This document shows positions 52,124-59,418 of a DNA stretch of 59,418 nucleotides, in pieces (position 1 is the stretch's first letter; each line of letters opens with the position of its first letter). Source of the stretch: CAIYHK01 sp964638795. GTDB lineage: Bacteria > Actinomycetota > Acidimicrobiia > Acidimicrobiales > Ilumatobacteraceae. The translations under genes and the position numbers were made by a program. Location of the stretch: positions 1-59,418 of the forward strand of contig CAZXAX010000003.1 of the NCBI GenBank assembly GCA_964638795.1, given 5' to 3'. A model generated the notes under the pieces. That model ran no database searches. It was not told the origin of the DNA and worked only from the letters and a program-made list of their open reading frames with translations.

Positions 52124-52759
52124 ATGAGCGAACCCGTGGCCCAGGTAAGTGGGCTGACTATTCAAGCCGAGCGTGAGCAATGGCAAGTTTGTGGATTGCT
52201 GCCTCCGGAAACGGATGATGAACCCCTCATATGTGGTGTCCAGTTCCGATTTGTCGGAGTCGCCGGAAGCGACGCGAGTGAATCAGGAGCGGGACTCATC
52301 GGCTGGTCGCTGGAAGGACTCCGCAGAACTGGTGATGTAGATGGCATCCCGACTGTGTCTGCGGTGAAGTCAAACAGAGATTCGTCTGAGTCGCCGTTAG
52401 GTCTTTTAGGTATTGATCACATTGTGATTAACACTGATGACCTGCAACGCACGTCGAATGCACTTTTGGACTCAACTGGAAGCGAGCTACGCCGAGTGCG
52501 CGAGGTGAGTGAGGAGATGCGTCAGGGATTCCACAAGTTGGGTGGCGTTGTGATTGAAATAGTTGAGCGCCGTGGCGCTCCTTCGGGCGCATCATTATGG
52601 GGAGTCGTCTTCAACGTTGCCGATCTTGATCGCGCATGCGAGTGGTTGGGCCCAGATGTGGTTTCGCCACCAAAAGACGCGGTCCAAGAAGGTCGGCGAA
52701 TCGCAACGATCCGCGCAATCGCAGGGCTCCGGGTACCTGTTGCTTTGATGTCGGTATAG
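52124..52759 (+). CDS. VOC (glyoxalase/bleomycin-resistance-like) protein
   Basis: A 211-residue protein. The C-terminal half has the VOC metal-enzyme pattern: LLGIDHIVINTDDLQRTSNAL (about 98-118), GFHKLGGVVIEIVERRG and VVFNVADLDRACEWLG. The N-terminal half (about 90 residues) includes ICGVQFRFVGVAG and GLIGWSLEGL and may be a degenerate second VOC unit. The first H and later E could be metal ligands. Function cannot be named. It lies between bL37 and the Mn2+-controlled ATPase on the same strand. Confidence 0.75.
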   Translation: MSEPVAQVSGLTIQAEREQWQVCGLLPPETDDEPLICGVQFRFVGVAGSDASESGAGLIGWSLEGLRRTGDVDGIPTVSAVKSNRDSSESPLGLLGIDHIVINTDDLQRTSNALLDSTGSELRRVREVSEEMRQGFHKLGGVVIEIVERRGAPSGASLWGVVFNVADLDRACEWLGPDVVSPPKDAVQEGRRIATIRAIAGLRVPVALMSV

Positions 52760-52864
52760 ACATGGGTGAAGTTGTCACTGACTCAACTTCAATTGTCACT
52801 GCGCACTTCGATCTGCTTGATTGAGTGGGAATTCCCATCAATTGACTGGTATCGTTAAAAGCCA

Positions 52865-52977
52865 GAAGGGGAGTATCCCCGCAGGGAAACCTGCGAATCG
52901 GAGTCGTCAATACGGTCGATAGACCCGGCCCGATGTAAAGGGAGAGACCTTCGGATAAATCGCAATCCGAAGGGAAA
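52865..52977 (+). promoter_or_regulatory. yybP-ykoY (Mn2+) riboswitch with ribosome-site-masking helix
   Basis: The leader carries both conserved ends of the yybP-ykoY aptamer: 5' AAGGGGAGTA (52866-52875) and 3' GAGACCTT (52944-52951). P1 can form as GAAGG (52865-52869) with CCTTC (52948-52952). The same CCTTC also begins CCTTCGGAT (52948-52956), which pairs perfectly with ATCCGAAGG (52965-52973), covering the AAGGGA ribosome site before the GTG at 52981. The two helices exclude each other, so metal binding should free the ribosome site and switch translation on. The downstream P-type ATPase fits a Mn2+-export role. Confidence 0.85.
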
Positions 52978-52980
52978 CAA

Positions 52981-55728
52981 GTGCCAACTTCTATTTCAGA
53001 GCCAGCCACGAAGCCTGTGCATTCACAGAGCGTTGATGAAGCGCTGTTGCATCTTGGGGTTGATATGGGCCGCGGGCTTGATTCAAGCGAAGCTGCAGCA
53101 CGACTCGAATCACATGGCGAAAACCGCCTTGCCGATGTGGACCGGCGCCCAGCTTGGAAGCGTTTTGCAGACCAGTTCAAGGATTTCCTGATTGCAATCC
53201 TCTTTGTCGCAGCTGTGGTCAGTCTCTTTGTATCGGGCGATGTCAAGACTCCAATTGTTGTCCTTGTTGTAGTGATGCTGAATGCCGTTATTGGATTCGT
53301 GCAGGAAAATCGTGCGGAATCTTCGCTAGAAGCACTGAAGAAGATGCTCACCGCCAACACCCGCGTGCGTCGAAATGGTGATGTCCTCTCAGTTGAATCG
53401 TCCACGATTGTGCCTGGCGACATAGTGCTTGTAGAAGCGGGTGATCGTGTGCCCGCTGATGGACGCATCGTGTTGGCGGCCAATCTTGAAATCGAAGAAG
53501 CTGCCCTCACGGGCGAAAGCCAACCGGCAATGAAATCCATCACTCCGGTTGAGCGAGTCGACGCACCGCTCGGAGATCGCACGAGCGTTGCCTATATGAA
53601 CACCACCGTCACGCGTGGTCGCGCCGAAATATTGGTAACCAGCACGGGCATGGATACCGAGATTGGTCGGATCGCTGGCCTGTTGCGTGCCACTGAAACC
53701 GACAAAACTCCCCTGCAAAAACAACTTGAGGGACTCGCTCACAGCCTTGCAAAGCTCTCGGGTGTTGTGGTCCTGGCCGTGGTTGTTGTTGGGTTATTGC
53801 GCGGCGAGGCATTCACAGATTTACTTAATCTCGCCGTGGCACTCGCTGTGGCAACGATTCCTGAGGGACTACCCGCTGTAACAGCGGTGACACTGGCAAT
53901 TGGTGTGGCGAAGATGGCAAAGGCGAATGCGATCGTAAAGCGCTTGGCCAGTGTTGAGACTCTTGGTTGCACGAGTGTCATCTGCTCGGACAAGACGGGC
54001 ACGCTCACGCTGAATGAAATGACTGCGCGGCGAGTGGTTATTCAAGGTAATGAGCACGAGGTTTCAGGTCAGGGATATTCACCCGAAGGCGCGATTGAAT
54101 CACTAGATGGTGGTGCACCATTTGCCCTTGATAATGCTCTGCTCGGAATGGCGCTATGCAGTGATGCGGTGGTGAACAAGGTCGACGGTGAATGGAAACT
54201 GATTGGCGATCCAACCGAAGGCGCACTGGTGGTGCTTGCTGCAAAGGGCGGATTTGATGCTGCCAAGATGCGCATCAATCATCCTCGTGTTGCCGAAGTT
54301 CCATTTGATTCCGCAACAAAAGTTATGGCGACTTTCCATGAAGTTGCCGTTTCGAGTGGCTCACCAGTCATGCGCATGTTTGTCAAAGGTGCTCCAGATG
54401 TGATGTTGGCTAAGGCGGGCACCGCAATTGGCCGTGAGGGCACAGCGCAACCAATCAGTGAACTGCGCGACGAAATACAAGCACATAACGAGCGTCTGGC
54501 GGGTGAGGGATTGCGAGTATTGGCGATTGGCCAACGCGACATGTCACTCGAGTCATGGCATGAATTCAAAGACAGTGGAGCCGACCCCGCTGCGCTGATT
54601 GATGACCTCGTTCTGATCGCATTAGTGGGGATTGTTGATCCGCCGAGACCCGAAGCAAAGTTGGCAATTGCAGAAGCGCGTAGTGCTGGCATCAAGGTGA
54701 AGATGATTACTGGTGATCATGCTGGGACTGCACGGGCAATTGGGGCTGAGCTTGGGCTCTCAAACGGCAGTGTTGGTGCCCTAACTGGTGCTGACCTTGA
54801 TCGAATGACGGATGAACAACTTGATGCTTGCATTGACGACGTTTCAGTGTTTGCACGGGTAGCGCCGGAGCACAAGATCCGACTCGTTGCAGCCCTTCAG
54901 CGCAAGCGCAATGTTGTAGCGATGACTGGCGATGGCGTGAACGACGCACCAGCGCTGAAGAAAGCAGATATCGGAATCGCTATGGGAATAACCGGTACCG
55001 AGGTGACCAAAGAAGCCGCAACGATGGTGTTAACGGACGACAACTTCGCAACGATCGTTGGTGCGGTGAAGCGTGGCCGCATGATCTACGACAACATCGT
55101 GAAGTTCGTGCGTTTTCAATTGAGCACCACCCTTGGTTTCGCGATGCTGTTCTTGGCGGCGTCCATCTTCGACATCGCTCACGGTAAGCCATTTGCCGCC
55201 ATTGCCATTCTCTGGGTGAACATCATTATGGATGGGCCTCCGGCGATGGCATTGGGCCTCGACAATCCAGCATCTGATGTGATGGAACGCAAACCGCGAG
55301 GTATGGATGAGAAGATTTTGACCCGCCAGCGTTGGATCGCCGTCACTTTCTCCTCGGTGATCATGGCGGTTGGCACTTTGCTCGTGCTTGCGTTGGCTCC
55401 TGGAGCCGAGGCAAAAGTTGGCACAGCCACGGTGGCAGGAACAATGGCGTTCAACACATTCGTCTTGTTTCAGTTTTTCAACATTCTGAATGTCCGCAAC
55501 GAAAAAGAGTCGGTGTTCACCAAATACACATTGACGAACCGGCAACTTTGGATGGCGCTAAGTGCAGTAGTTCTGCTTCAGGTCGGTGTGTCACACGTGG
55601 GTTTCTTGCAAAGCCTTTTCGATACCACTTCAATCAACTTCGGGCAGTGGTTGATTTGTATCGCGGTTGCATCTTCTGTGTTGTGGCTTGAAGAGATCCG
55701 CAAGTTCTTCTTGCGTCGCGCTGCATAG
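52981..55728 (+). CDS. P-type cation-transporting ATPase (P2A-like, probable Mn2+/Ca2+ exporter)
   Basis: A 915-residue P-type ATPase. The N-terminal cation-ATPase segment is followed by TGES (177-180), PEGLP in helix 4 (294-298), ICSDKTGTLTLNEM with the phosphorylated D337, the nucleotide-domain KGAPDVML, the hinge TGDGVNDAPALKKADIGIAMG near 650, and NIIMDGPPAMALGLD in helix 6. PEGLP and the acidic helix 6 match the Ca2+/Mn2+ group rather than heavy-metal pumps (no CPC or metal-binding N-domain). The Mn2+ riboswitch directly ahead favours Mn2+ export from the cytoplasm. The GTG at 52981 follows the riboswitch ribosome site. Confidence 0.93.
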   Translation: MPTSISEPATKPVHSQSVDEALLHLGVDMGRGLDSSEAAARLESHGENRLADVDRRPAWKRFADQFKDFLIAILFVAAVVSLFVSGDVKTPIVVLVVVMLNAVIGFVQENRAESSLEALKKMLTANTRVRRNGDVLSVESSTIVPGDIVLVEAGDRVPADGRIVLAANLEIEEAALTGESQPAMKSITPVERVDAPLGDRTSVAYMNTTVTRGRAEILVTSTGMDTEIGRIAGLLRATETDKTPLQKQLEGLAHSLAKLSGVVVLAVVVVGLLRGEAFTDLLNLAVALAVATIPEGLPAVTAVTLAIGVAKMAKANAIVKRLASVETLGCTSVICSDKTGTLTLNEMTARRVVIQGNEHEVSGQGYSPEGAIESLDGGAPFALDNALLGMALCSDAVVNKVDGEWKLIGDPTEGALVVLAAKGGFDAAKMRINHPRVAEVPFDSATKVMATFHEVAVSSGSPVMRMFVKGAPDVMLAKAGTAIGREGTAQPISELRDEIQAHNERLAGEGLRVLAIGQRDMSLESWHEFKDSGADPAALIDDLVLIALVGIVDPPRPEAKLAIAEARSAGIKVKMITGDHAGTARAIGAELGLSNGSVGALTGADLDRMTDEQLDACIDDVSVFARVAPEHKIRLVAALQRKRNVVAMTGDGVNDAPALKKADIGIAMGITGTEVTKEAATMVLTDDNFATIVGAVKRGRMIYDNIVKFVRFQLSTTLGFAMLFLAASIFDIAHGKPFAAIAILWVNIIMDGPPAMALGLDNPASDVMERKPRGMDEKILTRQRWIAVTFSSVIMAVGTLLVLALAPGAEAKVGTATVAGTMAFNTFVLFQFFNILNVRNEKESVFTKYTLTNRQLWMALSAVVLLQVGVSHVGFLQSLFDTTSINFGQWLICIAVASSVLWLEEIRKFFLRRAA

Positions 55729-55736
55729 ACAGCGGT

Positions 55737-56681
55737 CTATTCGTCAAAGTCTTCGTCAGATCGATTTAGCCACGCTTGGCCAACTTCACAGTCCTGCGCG
55801 AGATGGCACCAACGACATTGCACCCCTGGGGTCACATCTGCTTTGCGTTCGCGGCGAGTGAGTTCGAGGATGCGCGTGATGCCGTCAAGTGCACGCATTG
55901 ACGCAACCCGCAGTGTGGATTCGTTGACGGGTTCAGGATCGGGTCGAGCAGCGGAAAGAGAGTATGAAGCCACGAGTCTTGGTGGTCGATTCGATCGCAA
56001 GAGTTCAATCAGTGAGTAAAACCTCAGGTCGTCACGGTGAACCGGGCTGATGTTGCCTGTTTTGAAGTCAATAATCACTTTCGCACCAGGCTGACCGAGC
56101 ATCAGGTCGGTCTTTCCGCTTAAGACCAACGCGCGGCCTAGGTAATTGAAAGAGGTGGCCGATTCAACGACGGGTTGCCACTCGCGTTTGATTGGCGGAA
56201 AACACTCGATGAACTTCGTAACAAAGTCAACAACTTCAGCTTTAAGCTCGGCGAATTCCGCAGGTGACATCGCTGCAAGAAATTCACCGATTGAGCCCGG
56301 GCCGGCCGACGCGTCACTCAAGCGATCAATAGCGGCCTCGGCAAGGTCCATCGGGGTGAAGCTTCCACGCCAATTGATCAAGAGCTCAATTGCCTTGTGG
56401 GCTACTTGGCCTTTGGAATTCGCGGTGGTCCACTGGAACGAGCCCTGCGAATTAACGAACTGCTTTTCACAGGAGAGCACTGAGCTGATTTTGTGCTTGG
56501 AGACATAAACGGGGTCGTCTTCTCGCAGCAAGGGCTCAAGGGCCTTCAGACCTTCGAGAAATCCGCTTCGCACCCGCTCCAAAACCTCGTCGGGAAGTGG
56601 CTCCCAGCCAACGGGTTTGGCGAGCACATCCAAGACCGAACTTTGCATCTGATTGAGGCCAGGGGAGTCCGATTCGCTCAT
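55737..56681 (-). CDS. PD-(D/E)XK nuclease with AddB/Cas4-like Fe-S cysteines
   Basis: A protein of 314 residues from the ATG at 56681 (316 if the ATG at 56687 is used, numbering below). The nuclease core has KGQVAHKAIELL with H97, SGKTDLMLG with D194, KVIIDFKTGNI with D207 and K209, and the late LRFYSLIELL helix. C73 and the C-terminal C291-x2-C294-x5-C300 reproduce the spacing of the iron-sulfur staple of AddB and Cas4 nucleases. It is a stand-alone RecB-type nuclease with no helicase or CRISPR genes nearby. It is convergent with the ATPase gene. The biological role is unknown; DNA repair is the common guess. Confidence 0.82.
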   Translation of the reverse strand: MSESDSPGLNQMQSSVLDVLAKPVGWEPLPDEVLERVRSGFLEGLKALEPLLREDDPVYVSKHKISSVLSCEKQFVNSQGSFQWTTANSKGQVAHKAIELLINWRGSFTPMDLAEAAIDRLSDASAGPGSIGEFLAAMSPAEFAELKAEVVDFVTKFIECFPPIKREWQPVVESATSFNYLGRALVLSGKTDLMLGQPGAKVIIDFKTGNISPVHRDDLRFYSLIELLRSNRPPRLVASYSLSAARPDPEPVNESTLRVASMRALDGITRILELTRRERKADVTPGVQCRWCHLAQDCEVGQAWLNRSDEDFDE

Positions 56682-56694
56682 TGGCAAAGACTCT

Positions 56695-57123
56695 ATGGCT
56701 TTGGTGTATCACCCCTTTGCAAATATCGCCGTCATGAGAAATCGGGTGGATGCAGCGAGGTACGCGCGAGCGGTCGCTGTTGTTCCCATCACGGTTGATC
56801 AGCCCGCCGATTTCGCGTTGCTGGCACGGTCCCTTTCCCGTGCCGCAATGCGGGTCGGCCTCGTGGCTCCGGGGTTTAGGTGCCCACCACGTGTTGATGG
56901 AGCCATGCGCACGATTCGGCGTCGTCAGCACGGCGGTGTGGTGGCGGTCCAAGTGCACGAGCGCTCAGTGCTAGCCGTAGCGGCAGACATGATCGATGGG
57001 GTGATTGCAATCAATCAACTCAGTGGGATTGATGCTGCCCGCACCCGCACAAGCCTGTGGGACGCAGTCGCCTACGACCTCGGTCTTACCACTCCCACCG
57101 AGTCGCAACTACACGTCGCCTGA
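56695..57123 (+). CDS. conserved hypothetical protein (142 aa)
   Basis: I do not recognise a named domain. From the ATG at 56695 it reads MALVYHPFANIAVMRNRVDA and then RYARAVAVVPITVDQPADF, a compact alpha/beta pattern, with FALLARSLSRAAMRVGLVAPGF, RRRQHGGVVAVQVHERSVLAV and a helical C-terminus. There is no signal peptide or cysteine cluster. The frame extends upstream to 56653, but that would overlap the divergent nuclease gene. Its end overlaps the beginning of the open frame of the next gene, whose own start is set further on. Confidence 0.6.
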   Translation: MALVYHPFANIAVMRNRVDAARYARAVAVVPITVDQPADFALLARSLSRAAMRVGLVAPGFRCPPRVDGAMRTIRRRQHGGVVAVQVHERSVLAVAADMIDGVIAINQLSGIDAARTRTSLWDAVAYDLGLTTPTESQLHVA

Positions 57124-57194
57124 TTACAGGCAATCCACTCACAATTGATGTGTCATCATTGCCCTCGCCGTTTAAGTGCTTGGGGGAGGATGCG

Positions 57195-58232
57195 ATGGCT
57201 ACAGATGTGACCGGGGGACTGTCACCGGACAGAGAGTTCCTTTTCGCCGAACAGCCGGAGAATCCCGAGATGCGGGAATCGGTTAATTGCTGGATGTGGA
57301 ACAACACAGCCGATTTTGGGATGCCCCGGATCGGCATTGAAGCCGTGGGTGACAATTGGGAGAGTCATGACATCCAAGTGAACATCGCATTCGCCGATGG
57401 GCGTGTCCTTAACGCCTTCGAACCAGGGAAGAAGCACAATCCGATCGGCGCCGATGGGCGAGCACGCGTTCTCGGTGCAGGATCTTTGAGATTCGAGCTT
57501 GTTCAGCCGTACCGTCACTGGAGACTTCAGATTGACGGAGCAGCCATCGTGAACAACGTTGGCGAGCAAGTTCGTGGTGAGAACTCGCCCATTCAGGCTC
57601 CGAATCGGGTGCGGTTGCAACTTGAGGTTGATATTCGACACTCGGTGCCGCCTTGGGAAGTTGGAACATTGCGCGAGGAAGCTCGAGTCGTACTCGAAAC
57701 GCAGGACGAGGGGGCGCTTATGGGGGGCCCGCGCTTCGAGCAGTTGTTTCAAGCTGCCGGCTCGATGAATGTTGACGGCAAGGAATATCAGATAGATGGC
57801 GGTGGACTTCGTGTTCGACGCACAGGCATTCGCCGCCTCGGTACTTTTCGTGGCCACTGCTGGCAATCAGCTCTGTTCCCGAGTGGCCGCGCATTTGGGC
57901 TCAATACATACCCGTTGCGCAAGGACGGTAAGCCAACTCTCAATGAGGGCTACTTGTTTGACGGCGATGGCGCTCTGATTCCCGCGAGGGTGGTCCATGC
58001 ACCGTGGCTTCGCCGAAAACAACCATGGGGCGAAGATGTATCCGTCGTACTCGAAACCGAAAAAGGTGAGACCGTCATTCAGGGCGAGTCCGTTTTGTCG
58101 GCTTTTCATCCGATGCCGATCGGATCAGGAAATGGATTCGTCCTTCAGCAAGCGATCGTTAAGTACACCTTCGATGGCGAATCATCTCACGGGATGATGG
58201 AGCGCTCAACCGATGTGGACCTCATGGAATAA
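57195..58232 (+). CDS. DUF7064/DUF7065-like hypothetical protein
   Basis: A 345-residue soluble, beta-rich protein. From the ATG at 57195, preceded by GGGGGAGG, it shows ESVNCWMWNNTADFGMPRIGI, LRFELVQPYRHWRLQIDG, PWEVGTLREEARVVLETQDE, RFEQLFQAAGSMNVDGKEYQ and GIRRLGTFRGHCWQSALFPSG. These resemble a family of unknown function seen in mycobacteria and Acidimicrobiia, often beside sulfotransferases or steroid-metabolism genes. The assignment is from recalled patterns. The next gene, a sulfotransferase, starts within ten bases of its stop, so they are one unit. Confidence 0.62.
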   Translation: MATDVTGGLSPDREFLFAEQPENPEMRESVNCWMWNNTADFGMPRIGIEAVGDNWESHDIQVNIAFADGRVLNAFEPGKKHNPIGADGRARVLGAGSLRFELVQPYRHWRLQIDGAAIVNNVGEQVRGENSPIQAPNRVRLQLEVDIRHSVPPWEVGTLREEARVVLETQDEGALMGGPRFEQLFQAAGSMNVDGKEYQIDGGGLRVRRTGIRRLGTFRGHCWQSALFPSGRAFGLNTYPLRKDGKPTLNEGYLFDGDGALIPARVVHAPWLRRKQPWGEDVSVVLETEKGETVIQGESVLSAFHPMPIGSGNGFVLQQAIVKYTFDGESSHGMMERSTDVDLME

Positions 58233-58240
58233 CAGTGACG

Positions 58241-59398
58241 ATGCTTGACATTAATGACCTGCTAGCTATGGCCCAGGGTGCAACAGGGCTGAACGATTTC
58301 GGCGATGATTCATTTCGCGAGGGCCTTGAAGTACTAGTGAGATCACTTAACACCGAGGCAAAGTTGAGCGAATTTGGGTCGATGGCGATTCCTTATGTAC
58401 TGATGAACTCATTGGCGCAGCGACTCCAAATTGAAGATTGGTACAAACGCCACCCCGAAATTGACGACGAGCAAATTGAGCGCCCGTTGATCGGTCTCGG
58501 CTTGCCGCGTACAGGTTCAACCGCCCTTTCGAATTTATTGAACGAAGATCCAAATGCGCAGTCACTCCTGACCTGGCAGTCCTCTTCCCCTTGTCCTCCA
58601 CCATCAACTGTTATCGGTGATGATCCCCGTATTGCGGCGGCGGAACAGCGGCATCGCGAGCAGATGGAGCGATCTCCACGGATGCAACAACTCGTTCCCT
58701 CGTCGCCGACTGGACCGATGGAGTGCCAAGAATTGATGGCTCTTGATTTCAAGTCGCAGCAGTTTCAGGCTTTCGCGCACATACCTTCGTATTCAAAATG
58801 GCTAGTTGATGCGGATCTTGATTCGACTTATGCATACGAACGTCGCGCGTTGAAGCTTCTGCAGTGGGGCAATCCGACCAAGCCATGGAGATTGAAGTGT
58901 CCCACTCATCTCTTGTTTCTTGATCACCTCGATAAGTCGTTCCCCGATGCCGTGTTCGTAATGACGCATCGGGATCCAGCCGAAGTCATCTTTTCGGTTG
59001 CCGATGTTTATGTAGAAGTTGGGCAACAGTTCTCCGATGAGTTGGATCTCCATTATTTGGGGGCGTTGAATCTCGCTCAGTGGTCTGAGGCGATGCGGAG
59101 AGTTATTGAATTCCGCCAAGCTGGGAATGACCATCGGTTCTTCGATCTCGACTTTCGCGCTGTGCAACGGGACCCTGTCGGGTCGGTGAGATCGCTTTAT
59201 GACTGGCTCGGCGAGCCTGTGAGCAGTGAATTTGAAGCAGGGATGGCCCGTTGGTGGCAGGAATTTGCGGCCAATAGGGAACAAAATGTGCACCCCGATT
59301 CGGCAGCATACGGTCTCAATGCCGAAGCCGTGACCGAGGCTTTTGCGGGGTACAACGAACGTGCCGCACGGTGGCTCAATCGGGGGCAGTCCGTCTAG
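58241..59398 (+). CDS. sulfotransferase-family protein
   Basis: A 385-residue protein with the PAPS-binding 5' loop IGLGLPRTGSTALSNLLNED near residue 85 (PRTGST) and the later HRDPAEVIFSVADVY 3'-phosphate segment near residue 245. These mark the cytosolic-type bacterial sulfotransferase group. KWLVDADLDSTYAYERRALK and RLKCPTHLLFLDHLDKSFPDA lie between. The acceptor is unknown; in related actinobacteria such genes sulfate glycolipids or sterol-like compounds. I chose the ATG at 58241 (MLDINDLLAM); 58235 is also in frame. The gene is complete, with 20 bases left before the window end. Confidence 0.82.
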   Translation: MLDINDLLAMAQGATGLNDFGDDSFREGLEVLVRSLNTEAKLSEFGSMAIPYVLMNSLAQRLQIEDWYKRHPEIDDEQIERPLIGLGLPRTGSTALSNLLNEDPNAQSLLTWQSSSPCPPPSTVIGDDPRIAAAEQRHREQMERSPRMQQLVPSSPTGPMECQELMALDFKSQQFQAFAHIPSYSKWLVDADLDSTYAYERRALKLLQWGNPTKPWRLKCPTHLLFLDHLDKSFPDAVFVMTHRDPAEVIFSVADVYVEVGQQFSDELDLHYLGALNLAQWSEAMRRVIEFRQAGNDHRFFDLDFRAVQRDPVGSVRSLYDWLGEPVSSEFEAGMARWWQEFAANREQNVHPDSAAYGLNAEAVTEAFAGYNERAARWLNRGQSV

Positions 59399-59418
59399 AG
59401 TCGTTCTATTCGTGGGTT

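Noticed and set aside
52611..53582. 323-codon minus-strand frame opposite the VOC and ATPase genes
   Set aside because: Its translation is Ser/Arg/Thr-rich without family features, and it lies antisense to clear genes and the riboswitch.
1..59418. CRISPR arrays, insertion sequences, prophage or plasmid signs
   Set aside because: No repeated spacers, transposase, integrase or phage structural genes were seen; the only exact long repeat is the assembly duplication at 33.4-33.6 kb.

Overview
The window reads as chromosomal DNA of a free-living, probably planktonic actinobacterium, most likely of the class Acidimicrobiia. This is inference from gene content: a proteorhodopsin-type proton pump, two F420/LLM-type oxidoreductases, an actinobacterial NdgR/LtbR-like regulator beside leuCD, a bL37-type micro-ribosomal protein, an LAXTG-type surface anchor and part of the ethylmalonyl-CoA pathway. 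Genes are tightly packed on both strands. No prophage, insertion sequence or CRISPR array is visible. The sequence is a draft scaffold with six N runs, each exactly 100 long, which look like fixed-size placeholders. At least one (LeuC) hides far more than 100 bases, and one (33452-33551) hides nothing, because the same 55 bases lie on both sides of it.

Layout. 1-5.0 kb: ASCH protein (cut by the window edge), membrane di-iron desaturase/hydroxylase, alkylsulfatase, PNPOx-like protein, rhodopsin. 5.1-8.2 kb: homospermidine synthase preceded by a coupled 57-residue ORF and a structured leader, then a DEAD-box helicase. 8.2-10.8 kb: leuCD and the divergent IclR-type regulator. 11.3-14.9 kb: nadABC. 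14.9-17.6 kb: ABC1 kinase, alpha/beta hydrolase, greA. 17.6-22 kb: leuB, ilvE, a MOSC protein, and cimA behind an isoleucine-rich leader peptide and terminator. 22-30 kb: lipoprotein esterase, DUF2237, gltX, tRNA-Gln, two surface-anchored proteins, LLM oxidoreductase, tRNA-Glu, a seven-repeat RCC1 protein and a nitrobindin-like protein. 30-37.8 kb: acyl-CoA and CoA-transferase genes, SDR, MFS transporter, mscL, SGNH lipoprotein, ABC-F ATPase. 37.8-46.9 kb: fumarase, HrpB, then Mcl, Mcd and mesaconyl-CoA hydratase genes with a flippase-like membrane protein among them. 47-59.4 kb: MBL hydrolase, flavin reductase, MauE, oligopeptidase B, ferredoxin, secreted HNH lipoprotein, bL37, VOC protein, a P-type ATPase under a yybP-ykoY (Mn2+) riboswitch, a Cas4/AddB-like nuclease, and a sulfotransferase pair.

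How the genes work together. CimA, LeuCD, LeuB and IlvE can supply leucine and, by the citramalate route, isoleucine. NadA-NadB-NadC make nicotinate mononucleotide de novo. Mcd, mesaconyl-CoA hydratase and Mcl are consecutive late steps of the ethylmalonyl-CoA pathway for C2 assimilation. GluRS lies close to both tRNA-Gln and tRNA-Glu. The most notable regulatory elements are the cimA attenuator, the Mn2+ riboswitch with an alternative helix that hides the ribosome binding site, and an unrecognised structured leader ahead of the homospermidine synthase operon.
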